Shown here piece by piece: positions 24,023 through 33,667 of a stretch of DNA of 64,000 bases. Positions within the stretch are counted from its first letter, which is position 1, and every line of letters begins with the position of its first letter. The stretch spans positions 248,001-312,000 of the forward strand of contig CAVUDO010000002.1 of the NCBI GenBank assembly GCA_963740255.1, given 5' to 3'. A program made the translations under genes and the position numbers. Below the pieces are notes generated by a model. The model did no database searches. It saw only the letters and a list, made by a program, of their open reading frames with translations, and had not been told where the DNA came from. Source of the stretch: CAVUDO01 sp963740255. GTDB lineage: Bacteria > Actinomycetota > Actinomycetes > Mycobacteriales > Cryptosporangiaceae.

Positions 24023-25460
24023 CTAGAGCGGGATGTTGCCGTGCGCGCCCCGGCCGGCCGGGGCGGCCGCCAGCGCCTCGGCGATCCGCCGCCGGGTCTG
24101 GGCCGGCTCGATCACCTCGTCGACCACGCACATCTCCACCGCGCGCTGCACGCCACCGGCCGTGCGCTCGTGCTCGGCCACCAGCTCGGCCTTGAGCGCC
24201 TCGCGCTCCTCGGCCGGCGCGGCGGCGAGCTTCTTGCGGTGCAGGATGTTCACCGCGGCGCGTGGCGCCCATCACGGCCACCTCGGCGGTCGGCCAGGCG
24301 AACACCGCGGTGGCGCCCAGCGAGCGGGAGTTCATCGCGATGTACGCGCCGCCGAACGCCTTCCTGGTCACCAGTGTCACCCGCGGTACCACCGCCTCGG
24401 CGAACGCGTGCAGCAGCTTCGCGCCGCGGCGCACCACGCCGTCCCACTCCTGGCCGACGCCCGGCAGATAGCCGGGCACGTCCACCAGCACCACCAGCGG
24501 GACGCCCAGCGCGTCGCACATCCGTACGAACCGCGCCGCCTTCTCGGCCGAGGTCGAGTCCAGGCAGCCGCCCAGGCGCATCGGGTTGTTGGCGATCACG
24601 CCGACCGTGCGGCCGCCGAACCGGCCGAGCGTGGTCACCACATTCGGCGCCCACTTGGCGTGCAGCTCGATGCCCGGCTCGTCCAGAAACGCCTTGACCA
24701 GCGGCTTCACGTCGTAGGCGCGGTTCACCTGTTCGGGCAGGAAGCGGGCCAGATCGTCGGAGGCCGGGACGTCGGCGGGCACGATCCGCCCCTGCCGACC
24801 GAGCAGCGAGGCCAGCTCGCGGGCCCGGTCGAGCGCCTGCTCCTCGCTCGTGGTGGTGATGTGCACGACCCCGGACCGGCGCCCGTGGGGCTCGGGCCCA
24901 CCCAGCCGGGCCATGTCCACGTTCTCGCCGGTGACGCTGCGGACCACCTCGGGCCCGGTGACGAACACCCGGCCGTCCGGACCCATGATCACCACGTCGG
25001 TCAGCGCCGGCCCGTACGCCGCGCCGCCCGCTGCCGGGCCGAGCACCACCGAGATCTGCGGCACCCGTCCCGACGCGCGCACCATCGCGGCGAACACCTG
25101 GCCGACGCCGTCGAGGGCCTCGACACCCTCGGCCAGCCGGGCGCCGCCGGAGTGCCAGAGGCCGATCACCGGCAGCCGCTCGCGGACGCCCAGGTCGATG
25201 GCGTCCACGATGTGGCCGCAACCGTCCGAGCCCATCGCGCCACCCATCTTGGTGGCGTCCGTGCAGTAGGCGACCGTCTCGACGCCCTGGATCTGGCCAC
25301 GTGCGGTGACCACCCCCGAGGACGGCCGGTCGGAGAGCACCCGCAGGGTGTTCTGGTCGAACAGCGTGCGCAGGCGCACCTCGGGGTCGCGCGGGTCGCG
25401 GTCGCCGGGGAGCGCGGTGCCGGGCAGTGCTGCGGAGGGGTCGCTGGCCAGGGTCGTCAC
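24023..25460 (-). CDS. accD: Acyl-CoA carboxylase carboxyltransferase (beta) subunit, one-base frameshift
   Basis: About 478 residues of a biotin-dependent carboxyltransferase: TARGQIQGVETVAYCTDATK, GLWHSGGARLAEGVEALDG, VLGPAAGGAAYGPALTD, VDVPGYLPGVGQEWDGVVRR and RKAFGGAYIAMNSRSLG. It transfers CO2 from biotin to acetyl- or propionyl-CoA to supply malonyl-CoA for the adjacent FAS II genes, as AccD6 does in mycobacteria. After VAVMGA the frame breaks; removing T24263 (plus strand) restores AAVNILHRKKLAAAPAEERE and the normal end at 24023. Such a gene should be essential, so the extra base is probably a sequence error. Start ATG 25460, 16 bases after fabF. Confidence 0.88.
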
Positions 25461-25476
25461 GGGTTCTCCAGGGTGT

Positions 25477-26704
25477 TCAGGGTGTCCGGAAGGCCAGCGC
25501 CACGTTGTGGCCGCCGAATCCGAACGCGTCGCTGATGGCCGCGGTGACCTGCATCGGCCGTGCCTTGTGGGCGACGACGTCGAGCCGCAGGTCGTCGTCG
25601 GGATCGTCGAGGTTGATGGTGGGTGGGACGACGCCGTCGCGGATCGCGAGGATCGTCGCGATGGCCTCCACCGCGCCGGCCGCGCCGAGCAGGTGCCCGG
25701 TCATCGACTTGGTGGCGGTGACCACGGTGTCCGTTCCCAGGGCCGCGATGATGGCCGCGGTCTCGGCGATGTCGCCGACCGGCGTGGACGTCGCGTGCGC
25801 GTTCACGTGCTGGACGTCGGAAGCCGACAGGCCACCGGACTCGCAGCGCGAACCGGATCGCCCGCGACGCGCCCGCTCCCTCGGGATGGGGTTGCACGAT
25901 GTCGTGCGAGTCGGCCGTGATCCCCGCACCGGCCAGCGTGGCGTAGACCCGCGCACCGCGGGCCCGGGCGTGCTCGGCCCGTTCCAGCACGATCACGCCG
26001 GCGCCCTCGCCGAGCACGAAGCCGTCCCGGCCCTTGTCGAACGGGCGGGAGGCCCTGGTCGGCTCGTCGTTGCGGGTGGACAGCGCGCGCATCTGCGCGA
26101 ACCCGGCGAACGGCACCGGATGCACGCACGCCTCGGCGCCACCGGCCACCACGACGTCCGCACGGCCGGACCGGATCAGGTCCAACCCGAGCGCGATCGC
26201 CTCGGCGCCCGAGGCACAGGCACTGACGGGGGAGTGCACGCCCGCCCGGGCGCCCACCTCCAGCCCGACCGCCGCGGCGGGGCCGTTGGGCATGAGCATC
26301 GGCACGGTGAGCGGGGACACCTTGCGGGGGCCGCTCTCGCGCAGGATGTCCCACTGGCCGAGCAGTGTCAGCGCGCCGCCGATGCCCGAGCCGATCGCGA
26401 CCGCGAGCCGGTCGGGGTCGACGCCGTCGATGGCCGCGTCCCGCCAGGCCTCCCGGCCGGCGACCACGGCGACCTGCTGGACCCGGTCCAGGCGCCGGGC
26501 CTTGACCCGTTCGATCACCTCGGTCGGTTCGACCGCCACCCGGGCGACGATCTTCACCGGCAGCTGGTCGGCCCAGTCGTCGTCCAGGACGCCGACGCCG
26601 GAGCGGCCTTCGAGCATGGCAGCCCAGGTCGACGCGACGTCCCCCCCGAGGGGGGTCGTCGCGCCGAGCCCGGTGACGAGTACCTCGGGGATGCCCTGGA
26701 CCAC
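25477..26704 (-). CDS. fabF: Beta-ketoacyl-ACP synthase II, frameshifted
   Basis: About 409 codons. The active-site Cys163 lies in SPVSACASGAEAI; after a break near 25843 the second frame carries both catalytic His motifs (VNAHATSTP and MTGHLLGAAGAVEA) and the C-terminal GFGGHNVALAFR. Around the break the minus strand reads CTGCGAGTCC where the family needs Leu-(Arg)-Glu-Ser: one base too many or two too few. It elongates acyl-ACP in FAS II (KasA-like). The GTG start shares one base with the acpP stop (TAGTG), so translation is coupled. A working copy is expected in vivo, so a sequence error is the first thing to test. Confidence 0.88.
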
Positions 26705-26946
26705 TATGCGCGCGCCTTCACGATGTAGTTCACCGCGTCGCCGACGGTCTTGAGGCCCTGCACGTCGTCGTCGGGGATCTTCACGTCGAACTTCTCCTCG
26801 GCGGCCACGACGACCTCGACCATGGACAGCGAGTCGACGTCGAGGTCGTCGGTGAACGACTTCTCGTCGGCCACGTCGTCCGGGCTGATGTCCGCGATCT
26901 CTTCGAGGATCTCGGCGAGGCCGGCGCGGATCTCTTCGTTCGTCAC
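26704..26946 (-). CDS. acpP: Acyl carrier protein
   Basis: 80 acidic residues with the phosphopantetheine site Ser39 in DDLDVDSLSMVEVVVAAEE. It carries the growing acyl chain between FabD, FabH and FabF. It lies between fabH (46 bases upstream) and fabF (one-base overlap), the standard actinobacterial order. Confidence 0.95.
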   Translation of the reverse strand: MTNEEIRAGLAEILEEIADISPDDVADEKSFTDDLDVDSLSMVEVVVAAEEKFDVKIPDDDVQGLKTVGDAVNYIVKARA

Positions 26947-26992
26947 TGGGGTGTGTCCTCTCGCAGGGGGGTGGTCAGGGTGGTCAGGGTGG

Positions 26993-27961
26993 TCACGGAC
27001 AGAGGATGACCTGTCCGGCGTAGGTGAGGCCGCCGCCGAAGCCGAAGAGCAGGACGGGTGCCCCGGAGGGCACCTCGTTCCGTTCGACCAGCTTGGACAG
27101 GGCCAGCGGGATCGACGCCGCCGAGGTGTTGCCCGACTCGACGATGTCGCGGGCGATCACCGCGTCGGCGGCGCCTATCCGCTTGGCGATCGCCTGGATG
27201 ATGCGCAGGTTGGCCTGGTGCGGCACGAACGCGGCCAGGTCGGCCGGGTCGACGCCGGCCCGCTCGCAGGCCCGGCGGGCGATGGGCGCCAGCGCGGTGG
27301 TGGCCCAGCGGAAGACGGCCTGGCCGTCCTGTTCGATGTACTGGCGTTCGTTGATGCGGAGCACCCCGCCGTTGGCGGCGTCGCTGCCCCACACCACCGG
27401 GCCGATGCCGTCGATGGGGGCGGCGGTCACCACGGCAGCCCCGGCGCCGTCGCCGAACAGGATGCAGGTGGCCCGGTCGTCCCAGTCGGTGAAGTCCGAC
27501 AGTTTCTCGCTGCCGATCACCAGCGCGTTGCGGGCGGCGCCGGCCAGGATCGCGTGCTGCGCGGTGGCCAGGCCGTAGGAGAAGCCCGAGCAGGCCGTGT
27601 TGAGGTCGAACGCGGCCGGCGCGGCGATGTCGAGCCGGACGGCCACCTGGCAGGCGACGTTGGGCAGCGAGATCCCGCCGGAGCAGGTGGCCACCACCAC
27701 CATGTCGATGTCGGAGGCGTCCAGCCCCGCGTGGGCGAGGGCCTTGCCGCCGGCGGCCACCGCCATGTCGGCCACGGACTCCTCCGGGGCGGCGACCCGG
27801 CGGGTGGCGATGCCGACGCGGTCGCGGATCCAGGCGTCGTCGGTCTCGACGCGTTCGGAGAGCTCGGCGTTGGTGACGACGCGGGCGGGCTGGTAGTGGC
27901 CCAGCGCGGTCACCCGGGCACCGGGGCCGCTGCCGGACAACAGCCCACTCTGCGTGCTCAT
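26993..27961 (-). CDS. fabH: Beta-ketoacyl-ACP synthase III
   Basis: 322 residues with the KAS III triad: Cys124 in FDLNTACSGFSYGL, His in FVPHQANLRII and Asn in VESGNTSAASIPLA. It starts fatty-acid synthesis by condensing an acyl-CoA primer with malonyl-ACP; in actinomycetes it usually accepts branched primers derived from branched-chain amino acids. The ATG at 27961 overlaps the fabD stop (ATGA). Confidence 0.95.
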   Translation of the reverse strand: MSTQSGLLSGSGPGARVTALGHYQPARVVTNAELSERVETDDAWIRDRVGIATRRVAAPEESVADMAVAAGGKALAHAGLDASDIDMVVVATCSGGISLPNVACQVAVRLDIAAPAAFDLNTACSGFSYGLATAQHAILAGAARNALVIGSEKLSDFTDWDDRATCILFGDGAGAAVVTAAPIDGIGPVVWGSDAANGGVLRINERQYIEQDGQAVFRWATTALAPIARRACERAGVDPADLAAFVPHQANLRIIQAIAKRIGAADAVIARDIVESGNTSAASIPLALSKLVERNEVPSGAPVLLFGFGGGLTYAGQVILCP

Positions 27962-29136
27962 CGTTCGGCTCCAGCGGGGTGTAGTCGGGCCACCGGTTGG
28001 CCGGGAGCCACCGGGTCGTCGTGGTGGGCGAGCCATTCCTCCAGCACGCCGCCGTGCACGGCGACGACCGGGACGGCACCCTGCCGGGTCTGGATCGAAC
28101 CCACCTGCCCGCCGCGCGGGAGCGTGTCCCCCTCGGCGAGTTCGGCCGGGAGGAACGCACCAGCCGCGGTGGCCACCGCGACGTGGAACTGCACCACGGG
28201 CTCGGCGCCGGACGGGCCGCCGTGCCGGGCGATCAGGTCACGGGCGGCGGCGAGGTCGTCGGGGGTGTTGACGGTGACCAGCTCGACGCCCTTCAGGGCG
28301 CGCTTGGCCAGACCCGCCAGGGTGCCGGCCGGGGGAAGCTCGATCGCGGCCGTCACGCCGAGGTCGGCCAGGGCGCTCTGGCAGAGGTCCCACCGCACCG
28401 GCGAGGTGACCTGGTGCACCAGCCGGTTGACCACCGCGGTGCCCGTGGTCACGGCCGCCCCGTCCGCGTTGGAGACGAGCAGCCTGGCCGGGTCGCCCGG
28501 GGTGATGCCGCCGGCGATCGCGGCGAGGGCCCGCTCGGCGGGGGCCATGTGGTGGGTGTGGAACGCCCCGGCCACCTGAAGCGGCACGATGCGGGCCTTG
28601 GCCGGGGGGTTGTCGGCGAGTTTCTGCAGGGCGCCCAGGCTGCCGGCGGCGACGATCTGGCCGGCTCCGTTGCGGTTGGCGGGGGTCAGGCCGTACTCGT
28701 CGAGCCGGCCGAGCACCTCGTCCTCGGTGCCGCCGAGGACGGCACTCATGCCCGTCGGTTCCAGCGCACACGCGGCACCCATCTCCCGGCCGCGCGCCGC
28801 GGCCAGCGCTACCGCGGCTTCGCCGGTGAGCACGCCGGCCAGGGCGGCCGCCGTCAGCTCGCCGACGCTGTGGCCGGCGACCGCCGCGATGCCGTCGCGG
28901 GGGAGGAAGGAGGCCGCCGCCAGACCGGCGGCGACCAGCAGCGGCTGGGTGCGGGCGGTGTCGCGGATCTCGTCGGCGTCGGCCTCGGTGCCGAGGTGGA
29001 CGAGGTCGAGGCCGGTGACGGCCGAGTACCACCGCAGCAAGGCGCGGGCGTCGTCGGCGCCGTCCCAACCGTCGAGCCATGGAGTGAGGAAACCGGGCTT
29101 CTGCGAGCCCTGTCCGGGGGCCAGGAGTGCGAGCAC
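27958..29136 (-). CDS. fabD: Malonyl-CoA:ACP transacylase with extra biotinyl/lipoyl-like C-terminal domain
   Basis: 392 residues. Residues 1-300 are FabD: nucleophile Ser90 in AGHSVGE, Asn-rich ANRNGAGQIV (153-162) and His193 in VAGAFHTHHM. It loads malonate onto AcpP. FabD is normally about 310 residues; here residues 314-389 add a domain that looks like a biotinyl/lipoyl carrier fold (LAEGDTLPRGGQVGSI; VHGGVLEEWLAHHDDPV; APGQPVARLHP) without the Met-Lys-Met attachment site. It may help dock to AccA/AccD or AcpP, which is speculation. First gene of the FAS II operon. Confidence 0.93.
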   Translation of the reverse strand: MLALLAPGQGSQKPGFLTPWLDGWDGADDARALLRWYSAVTGLDLVHLGTEADADEIRDTARTQPLLVAAGLAAASFLPRDGIAAVAGHSVGELTAAALAGVLTGEAAVALAAARGREMGAACALEPTGMSAVLGGTEDEVLGRLDEYGLTPANRNGAGQIVAAGSLGALQKLADNPPAKARIVPLQVAGAFHTHHMAPAERALAAIAGGITPGDPARLLVSNADGAAVTTGTAVVNRLVHQVTSPVRWDLCQSALADLGVTAAIELPPAGTLAGLAKRALKGVELVTVNTPDDLAAARDLIARHGGPSGAEPVVQFHVAVATAAGAFLPAELAEGDTLPRGGQVGSIQTRQGAVPVVAVHGGVLEEWLAHHDDPVAPGQPVARLHPAGAER

Positions 29137-29188
29137 CCCTCGACTGTGCCGGTTTCCGGGCGCTGGAGGGGCTGTGCGATCCCACCAA

Positions 29189-29209
29189 CTCCAAGCCTCG
29201 TATTTGGAG
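29189..29209. promoter_or_regulatory. Inverted repeat upstream of fabD, candidate FasR operator
   Basis: CTCCAA-(9)-TTGGAG, a perfect six-base inverted repeat (extended AACTCCAA/TTGGAGGTT), lies in the 85-base gap between the PucR-type regulator gene and fabD. FasR of Streptomyces and its mycobacterial homologue bind inverted repeats upstream of fabD, so this is the obvious candidate site. The consensus was not compared. Confidence 0.6.
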
Positions 29210-29221
29210 GTTTCCTACAAC

Positions 29222-30505
29222 TCAGTGGACGGAGATGTGAGGTGAGTCACCTTCAGTGTTGTCTGCCCTCGCACTTCGGGCGGTTTCCATCCGGCCGACC
29301 GCCAACGCGATCCGATAGGTGAGCGCGCCACGCGGGTCCGTCGGTGCCAGGCCGCACACCTCCGCGACCCGCCGCAGCCGGTAGCGGACGGTGTTCGGGT
29401 GGACGAACAGCAGCCGCGCGGTGCTCTCCAGTGCGCTGCCGGTCTCGAGATATGTGGCCAGCGTGTCCAGCAGGCTGCCCCCGGCGTCTCGCAGGGGGCC
29501 GTAGACATGCGCGACCAGGTGGGCGCGGGCGTCCGTGTCGCCGGCGAGCACCCGTTCGGGCAGCAGTTCTGCCGCAGCCACCGGCCGGGGCGCCGCCGGC
29601 CAGGCCACGACGGCCCGTGACCCGGACTCCGCCGCCTGGGCTGACTCGGCCGCGTCGGCGAGCGTCGGCACGGCGTGCCCCACCACCACCGGCCCCGGGC
29701 CGAACTCGCCGAGCAGCGGAGTGGCCGCCTTCACCGGGTCGGTGGTGCCGCCGAGAACCACGACCAGCCGGTGCCCCTGGACGCCCGCCAGCACGTCCAG
29801 CCCGGCTCGGCGCCCGGCGTGGACGAGCGAGTCGACGACCAGGTCGGCGTCGCCCTTCGGCGCCGGGCCGATCGCCACCGCGACGGGCGCAAGGTGGGTC
29901 CAGCCGAGCGCGGCCGCACGGCTGGCCAGCGCGTCGGCCGGGTCGCCGCGGAGCAGCGCGTCCACCAGCAGGGCCTGCAGGCGGACGTCCCAGGCGCCAC
30001 GGGTCTCCGCCGCCCGGGCGTACACCTCGGCGGCGGCGAACGCGACCTCACGGGAGTACCGCAGCACAGCCTCCCGCAGCGCGGCCTCCTCGCCGGGTGC
30101 GGCAAGGTGGCCGGCCCGCTCCTCGACCACCTCCACGGTGATCTTCACCATCGCCAGCGCCTGCTGCAGCGTCACCGTGCGGGCCATCTCGCGGGGGGCC
30201 ACCCCGAACACGTCCCCGGAGGTCTCCAGGTGGCCGGCCGGGTCGCCGATCCACTGCACCAGCGCGCCGATGCCGTTTTGGGCGACGAGCGTGATCCACG
30301 AGCGGTGGTCGGCGGGCATCGACCGGAACCAGGGCAGCGTCTCGTCCATCCGGGCCACGCTCTGGGTGGCCAGTGCCCCGGAGGCACGTTCGAGTCGCCG
30401 GAGCGTCGCGGCGAGCGGACGGTCGCTAGCGGCGTCCACCTCGTTCCGCTCGCCGCGCGGGGGCCGCATCCGCTCGCCAGCCCGCTCGTCAGCCCGCTCG
30501 TCCAC
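29222..30505 (-). CDS. fasR: PucR/CdaR-type transcriptional regulator, FasR homologue
   Basis: 427 residues. The C-terminus has the PucR helix-turn-helix (LLFVHPNTVRYRLRRVAEVC, preceded by LLDTLATYLETGS); the middle is a GGDEF-like/PucR ligand domain and the N-terminus is helical. It lies directly upstream of fabD in the same direction, as FasR does in Streptomyces and Rv2242 in M. tuberculosis, where it activates fatty-acid synthesis and its DNA binding is released by long acyl-CoA. The name rests mainly on gene order. Start ATG at 30505 is Arg/Glu-rich; a start a few codons later is possible. Confidence 0.88.
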   Translation of the reverse strand: MDERADERAGERMRPPRGERNEVDAASDRPLAATLRRLERASGALATQSVARMDETLPWFRSMPADHRSWITLVAQNGIGALVQWIGDPAGHLETSGDVFGVAPREMARTVTLQQALAMVKITVEVVEERAGHLAAPGEEAALREAVLRYSREVAFAAAEVYARAAETRGAWDVRLQALLVDALLRGDPADALASRAAALGWTHLAPVAVAIGPAPKGDADLVVDSLVHAGRRAGLDVLAGVQGHRLVVVLGGTTDPVKAATPLLGEFGPGPVVVGHAVPTLADAAESAQAAESGSRAVVAWPAAPRPVAAAELLPERVLAGDTDARAHLVAHVYGPLRDAGGSLLDTLATYLETGSALESTARLLFVHPNTVRYRLRRVAEVCGLAPTDPRGALTYRIALAVGRMETARSARADNTEGDSPHISVH

Positions 30506-30556
30506 GTGCTGAGCGTGCCATGGCGGAGCCGCCGACGCGGCGATCCTGACCAGCGG

Positions 30557-33340
30557 CTACTCGGCTCCGCCGGCCGTCTCGCCGACCGGGGCCGCGGTGA
30601 CGTCCTCGATTCGGTACCGGTCGGCGGCCTTCGCGGCGGCGTCGGCGGGCACCTCACCGCGCTGGCCCAGCGCCCGCAGCGTCGCCACCACGATCGACTC
30701 GGCGTCCACGTGGAAGTGCCGCCGCAGCGCGTGCCGGGTGTCGGACGCGCCGAAGCCGTCCGTGCCGAGCGAGGTGTAGTCGGTCGGCACCCAGCGGGAG
30801 ATCTGGTCGGGCACCGCGCGCATCCAGTCGCTGGTGGCCACCACCGGCCCGGGGGCGTCGGCGAGCTGTTCGGTGACCCAGGGCGTGCGGGGACCCCGGT
30901 CGGGATGCAGCAGCGCCTCCTCGTCGCAGGCGATCGCGTCGCGCCGCAGTTCCGTCCAGGACGTGATCGACCAGACGTCGGCGGCCACGCCCCACTCCTC
31001 GGCGAGCAGCCGCTGCGCCTTGAGCGCCCACGGCACCGCGACACCCGAGGCCAGCAACTGGGCGCGGGGCGTCTCGCCGTCGAGCGCCGGCGCCGCGGCG
31101 AACCGGTACATGCCCCGGACGATCGCCTCGTCGTCCACCGTCTCAGCCATCGCCGGCTGGAGGACGGGCTCGTTGTAGATGGTCAGGTAGTAGTAGACGT
31201 TCGGGTCGCGCGGGCCGCCCTCGCTCGCGCTGTCCTCGCCGTACATCCGGCGCAGCGCGTCCTCGGCGATCACCGCCAGCTCGTAGGACCACGCCGGGTC
31301 GTAGGCCACCACGGCCGGGTTGGTGGACGCGAGCAGGTGCGAGTGGCCGTCCTGGTGCTGCAGGCCCTCGCCGTTGAGCGTGGTGCGCCCGGCGGTGGCG
31401 CCGAGGACGAAGCCGCGGGTCATCTGGTCGGCCGCGGCCCAGAAGCTGTCGCCGGTGCGCTGGAACCCGAACATCGAGTAGAAGACGTAGACCGGGATCA
31501 TGTGCTCGCCGTGGGTGGCGTACGAGCTGCCGGCCGCGGTGAACGAGGCCACCGAGCCGGCCTCGTTGATGCCCTCGTGCAGGATCTGGCCCGTCTCGGA
31601 CTCCTTGTAGGCCAGCATCAGCTCGCGGTCGACCGAGGTGTAGCCCTGGCCGAGCGGGGAGTAGATCTTCGCGGTGGGGAAGAGGGAGTCCATGCCGAAC
31701 GTGCGGGCCTCGTCCGGGACGATGGGCACGAAGCGCGCACCGATCTCCTTGTTCTTCATCAGGTCCTTGAGCAGGCGGACGAAGGCCATCGTGGTGGCCA
31801 CCTTCTGCTTGCCCGAGCCGCGCTTGAGCGACGCGTACGCGTCGGCGCCGGGCAGGTTCAGCGGCTTGGCCCGCACCGCGCGCCGCGGCATCGAACCGCC
31901 GAGCTGGCCGCGCCGGGCCATCAGGTACTCGTACTCGTCGGAGTCCTTGCCGGGGTGCAGGTAGGGCGGAAGCGTCTTGTCGAGCGTCTCGTCGGGGACG
32001 TCCAGGTGCAGCCGGTCGCGGAAGTCCCTGAGGTCGTCCAGGGTGAGCTTCTTCATCTGGTGGGTGGCGTTGCGGGCCTCGAAGTGGCTGCCCAGCGTCC
32101 AGCCCTTGATGGTCTTGGCGAGGATGACCGTGGGCTGCCCGGTGTGCTCGGTGGCCGCCTTGTAGGCCGCGTAGAGCTTGCGGTAGTCGTGGCCGCCGCG
32201 CTTGAGCGCCCAGATCTCGTCGTCGGAGAGGTGCTCGACCATCTTGCGGGTGCGCGGGTCGCGGCCGAAGAAGTGCTCGCGGACGAACGTGCCGGACTCG
32301 GCCTTGTAGGTCTGGTAGTCGCCGTCGGGGGTGACGTTCATCAGGTTGACCAGCGCGCCGTCGGTGTCGGCGGCCAGCAGCGGGTCCCACTCGCGGCCCC
32401 AGACGACCTTGATCACGTTCCAGCCGGCGCCGCGGAAGAACGACTCCAGCTCCTGGATGATCTTGCCGTTGCCGCGCACCGGGCCGTCCAGGCGCTGCAG
32501 GTTGCAGTTGATGACGAACGTGAGGTTGTCGAGCTCCTCGCGGGCGGCGATGCCGATCGCCCCGAGCGACTCCGGCTCGTCCATCTCGCCGTCGCCGAGG
32601 AACGCCCACACGTGCTGGTCGCTGGTGTCCTTGACGCCGCGGGCGTGCAGGTAGCGGTTGAACCGGGCCTGGTAGATGGCGTTGAGTGGGCCGAGCCCCA
32701 TCGAGACGGTGGGGAACTCCCAGAAGTCCGGCATCAGCCGCGGGTGCGGGTAGCTGGACAGGCCGCCGCCGGGGTGCGAGAGCTCCTGGCGGAACCCGTC
32801 GAGCTGCTGCTCGGTCAGGCGGCCCTCCAGGAACGCCCGGGCGTACATGCCGGGGGAGGCGTGGCCCTGGTAGTAGATCTGGTCGCCGCCGCCGACGTGG
32901 TCGCGCCCGCGGAAGAAGTGGTTGAAGCCGACCTCGTAGAGCGACGCGCTGGACGCGTAGGTGGAGATGTGTCCGCCGACCTCGACGCCGGGCCGCTGCG
33001 CGCGGTGCACCATGATCGCGGCGTTCCAGCGCATGTAGGCGCGGATCCGGCGTTCCAGGTGCTCGTCGCCGGGGAACCACGGCTCGCGCTCGGGCGGGAT
33101 CGTGTTGAGGTAGTCGGTGCTGCGCAGGCTCGGGATGCCGACCTGCTTCTCCCGGGCCCGCTCCAGCAGCCGCAGCATGATGTAGCGGGCCCGCTGGCGG
33201 CCGGCATGGTCGATCACGGCGTCCAGCGACTCCAGCCACTCGCCCGTCTCGGCCGGGTCGATGTCCGGCAGCTGGCTGGGGAGGCCGTCGCTGATGACGG
33301 GCGGTCGCTCGCGTCCTGTAGCCACGTCGGTCCTCGTCAT
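30557..33340 (-). CDS. aceE: Pyruvate dehydrogenase E1 component, homodimeric
   Basis: 927 residues, full length for the homodimeric AceE of actinobacteria and proteobacteria. Seen: GGHISTYASSASLYEVGFNH, the thiamine diphosphate motif GDGEMDEPE ending LTFVINCNLQRLDGPV, and GEGLQHQDGHSHL and PNVYYYLTIYNEP in the C-terminal half. It decarboxylates pyruvate and passes the acetyl group to lipoyl-E2, giving the acetyl-CoA used by the FAS II genes downstream. E2/E3 genes are not in the window, usual for this phylum. 52 bases separate it from fasR. Confidence 0.96.
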   Translation of the reverse strand: MTRTDVATGRERPPVISDGLPSQLPDIDPAETGEWLESLDAVIDHAGRQRARYIMLRLLERAREKQVGIPSLRSTDYLNTIPPEREPWFPGDEHLERRIRAYMRWNAAIMVHRAQRPGVEVGGHISTYASSASLYEVGFNHFFRGRDHVGGGDQIYYQGHASPGMYARAFLEGRLTEQQLDGFRQELSHPGGGLSSYPHPRLMPDFWEFPTVSMGLGPLNAIYQARFNRYLHARGVKDTSDQHVWAFLGDGEMDEPESLGAIGIAAREELDNLTFVINCNLQRLDGPVRGNGKIIQELESFFRGAGWNVIKVVWGREWDPLLAADTDGALVNLMNVTPDGDYQTYKAESGTFVREHFFGRDPRTRKMVEHLSDDEIWALKRGGHDYRKLYAAYKAATEHTGQPTVILAKTIKGWTLGSHFEARNATHQMKKLTLDDLRDFRDRLHLDVPDETLDKTLPPYLHPGKDSDEYEYLMARRGQLGGSMPRRAVRAKPLNLPGADAYASLKRGSGKQKVATTMAFVRLLKDLMKNKEIGARFVPIVPDEARTFGMDSLFPTAKIYSPLGQGYTSVDRELMLAYKESETGQILHEGINEAGSVASFTAAGSSYATHGEHMIPVYVFYSMFGFQRTGDSFWAAADQMTRGFVLGATAGRTTLNGEGLQHQDGHSHLLASTNPAVVAYDPAWSYELAVIAEDALRRMYGEDSASEGGPRDPNVYYYLTIYNEPVLQPAMAETVDDEAIVRGMYRFAAAPALDGETPRAQLLASGVAVPWALKAQRLLAEEWGVAADVWSITSWTELRRDAIACDEEALLHPDRGPRTPWVTEQLADAPGPVVATSDWMRAVPDQISRWVPTDYTSLGTDGFGASDTRHALRRHFHVDAESIVVATLRALGQRGEVPADAAAKAADRYRIEDVTAAPVGETAGGAE

Positions 33341-33667
33341 GTGTCGTCGGGACGTCCGCCGCAGCCGTTCCGTTCGGGTTCCGGTGTGGCGGGCGTACGC
33401 AGGGGGTACCGATCCATCCTGCCGTCCTGTTTCGGGCTGGTCACCTCCGGCCCGGCGCTACCGACGGGTAATGTCCGCCGGAACGTCCGGCGTCATGGTC
33501 CGGTCGGATCGAAGTCAGGCGTTCGGGTGGTGTGCCAGGCCGAGGCACGGGATCCTCACGACGCGGAGGGTCGCAGCGTCCGAATACTTGCGCTGGGCAG
33601 CAGGAGTGTGTGGACTACCGGTGCGGCGGCGCCTCTGGCCGCCAAGGCTGACAGGGGGAAGGCAGGA
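33341..33667. other. Divergent intergenic region between aceE and DUF3052 gene
   Basis: 327 bases with no supported gene. It must hold the promoters of aceE (leftward) and of the DUF3052-AhpE pair (rightward). A GC-rich inverted repeat GTCCGCCGGAACGTCCGGCG lies near 33473-33492. No riboswitch or clear sigma box could be assigned. Confidence 0.5.
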
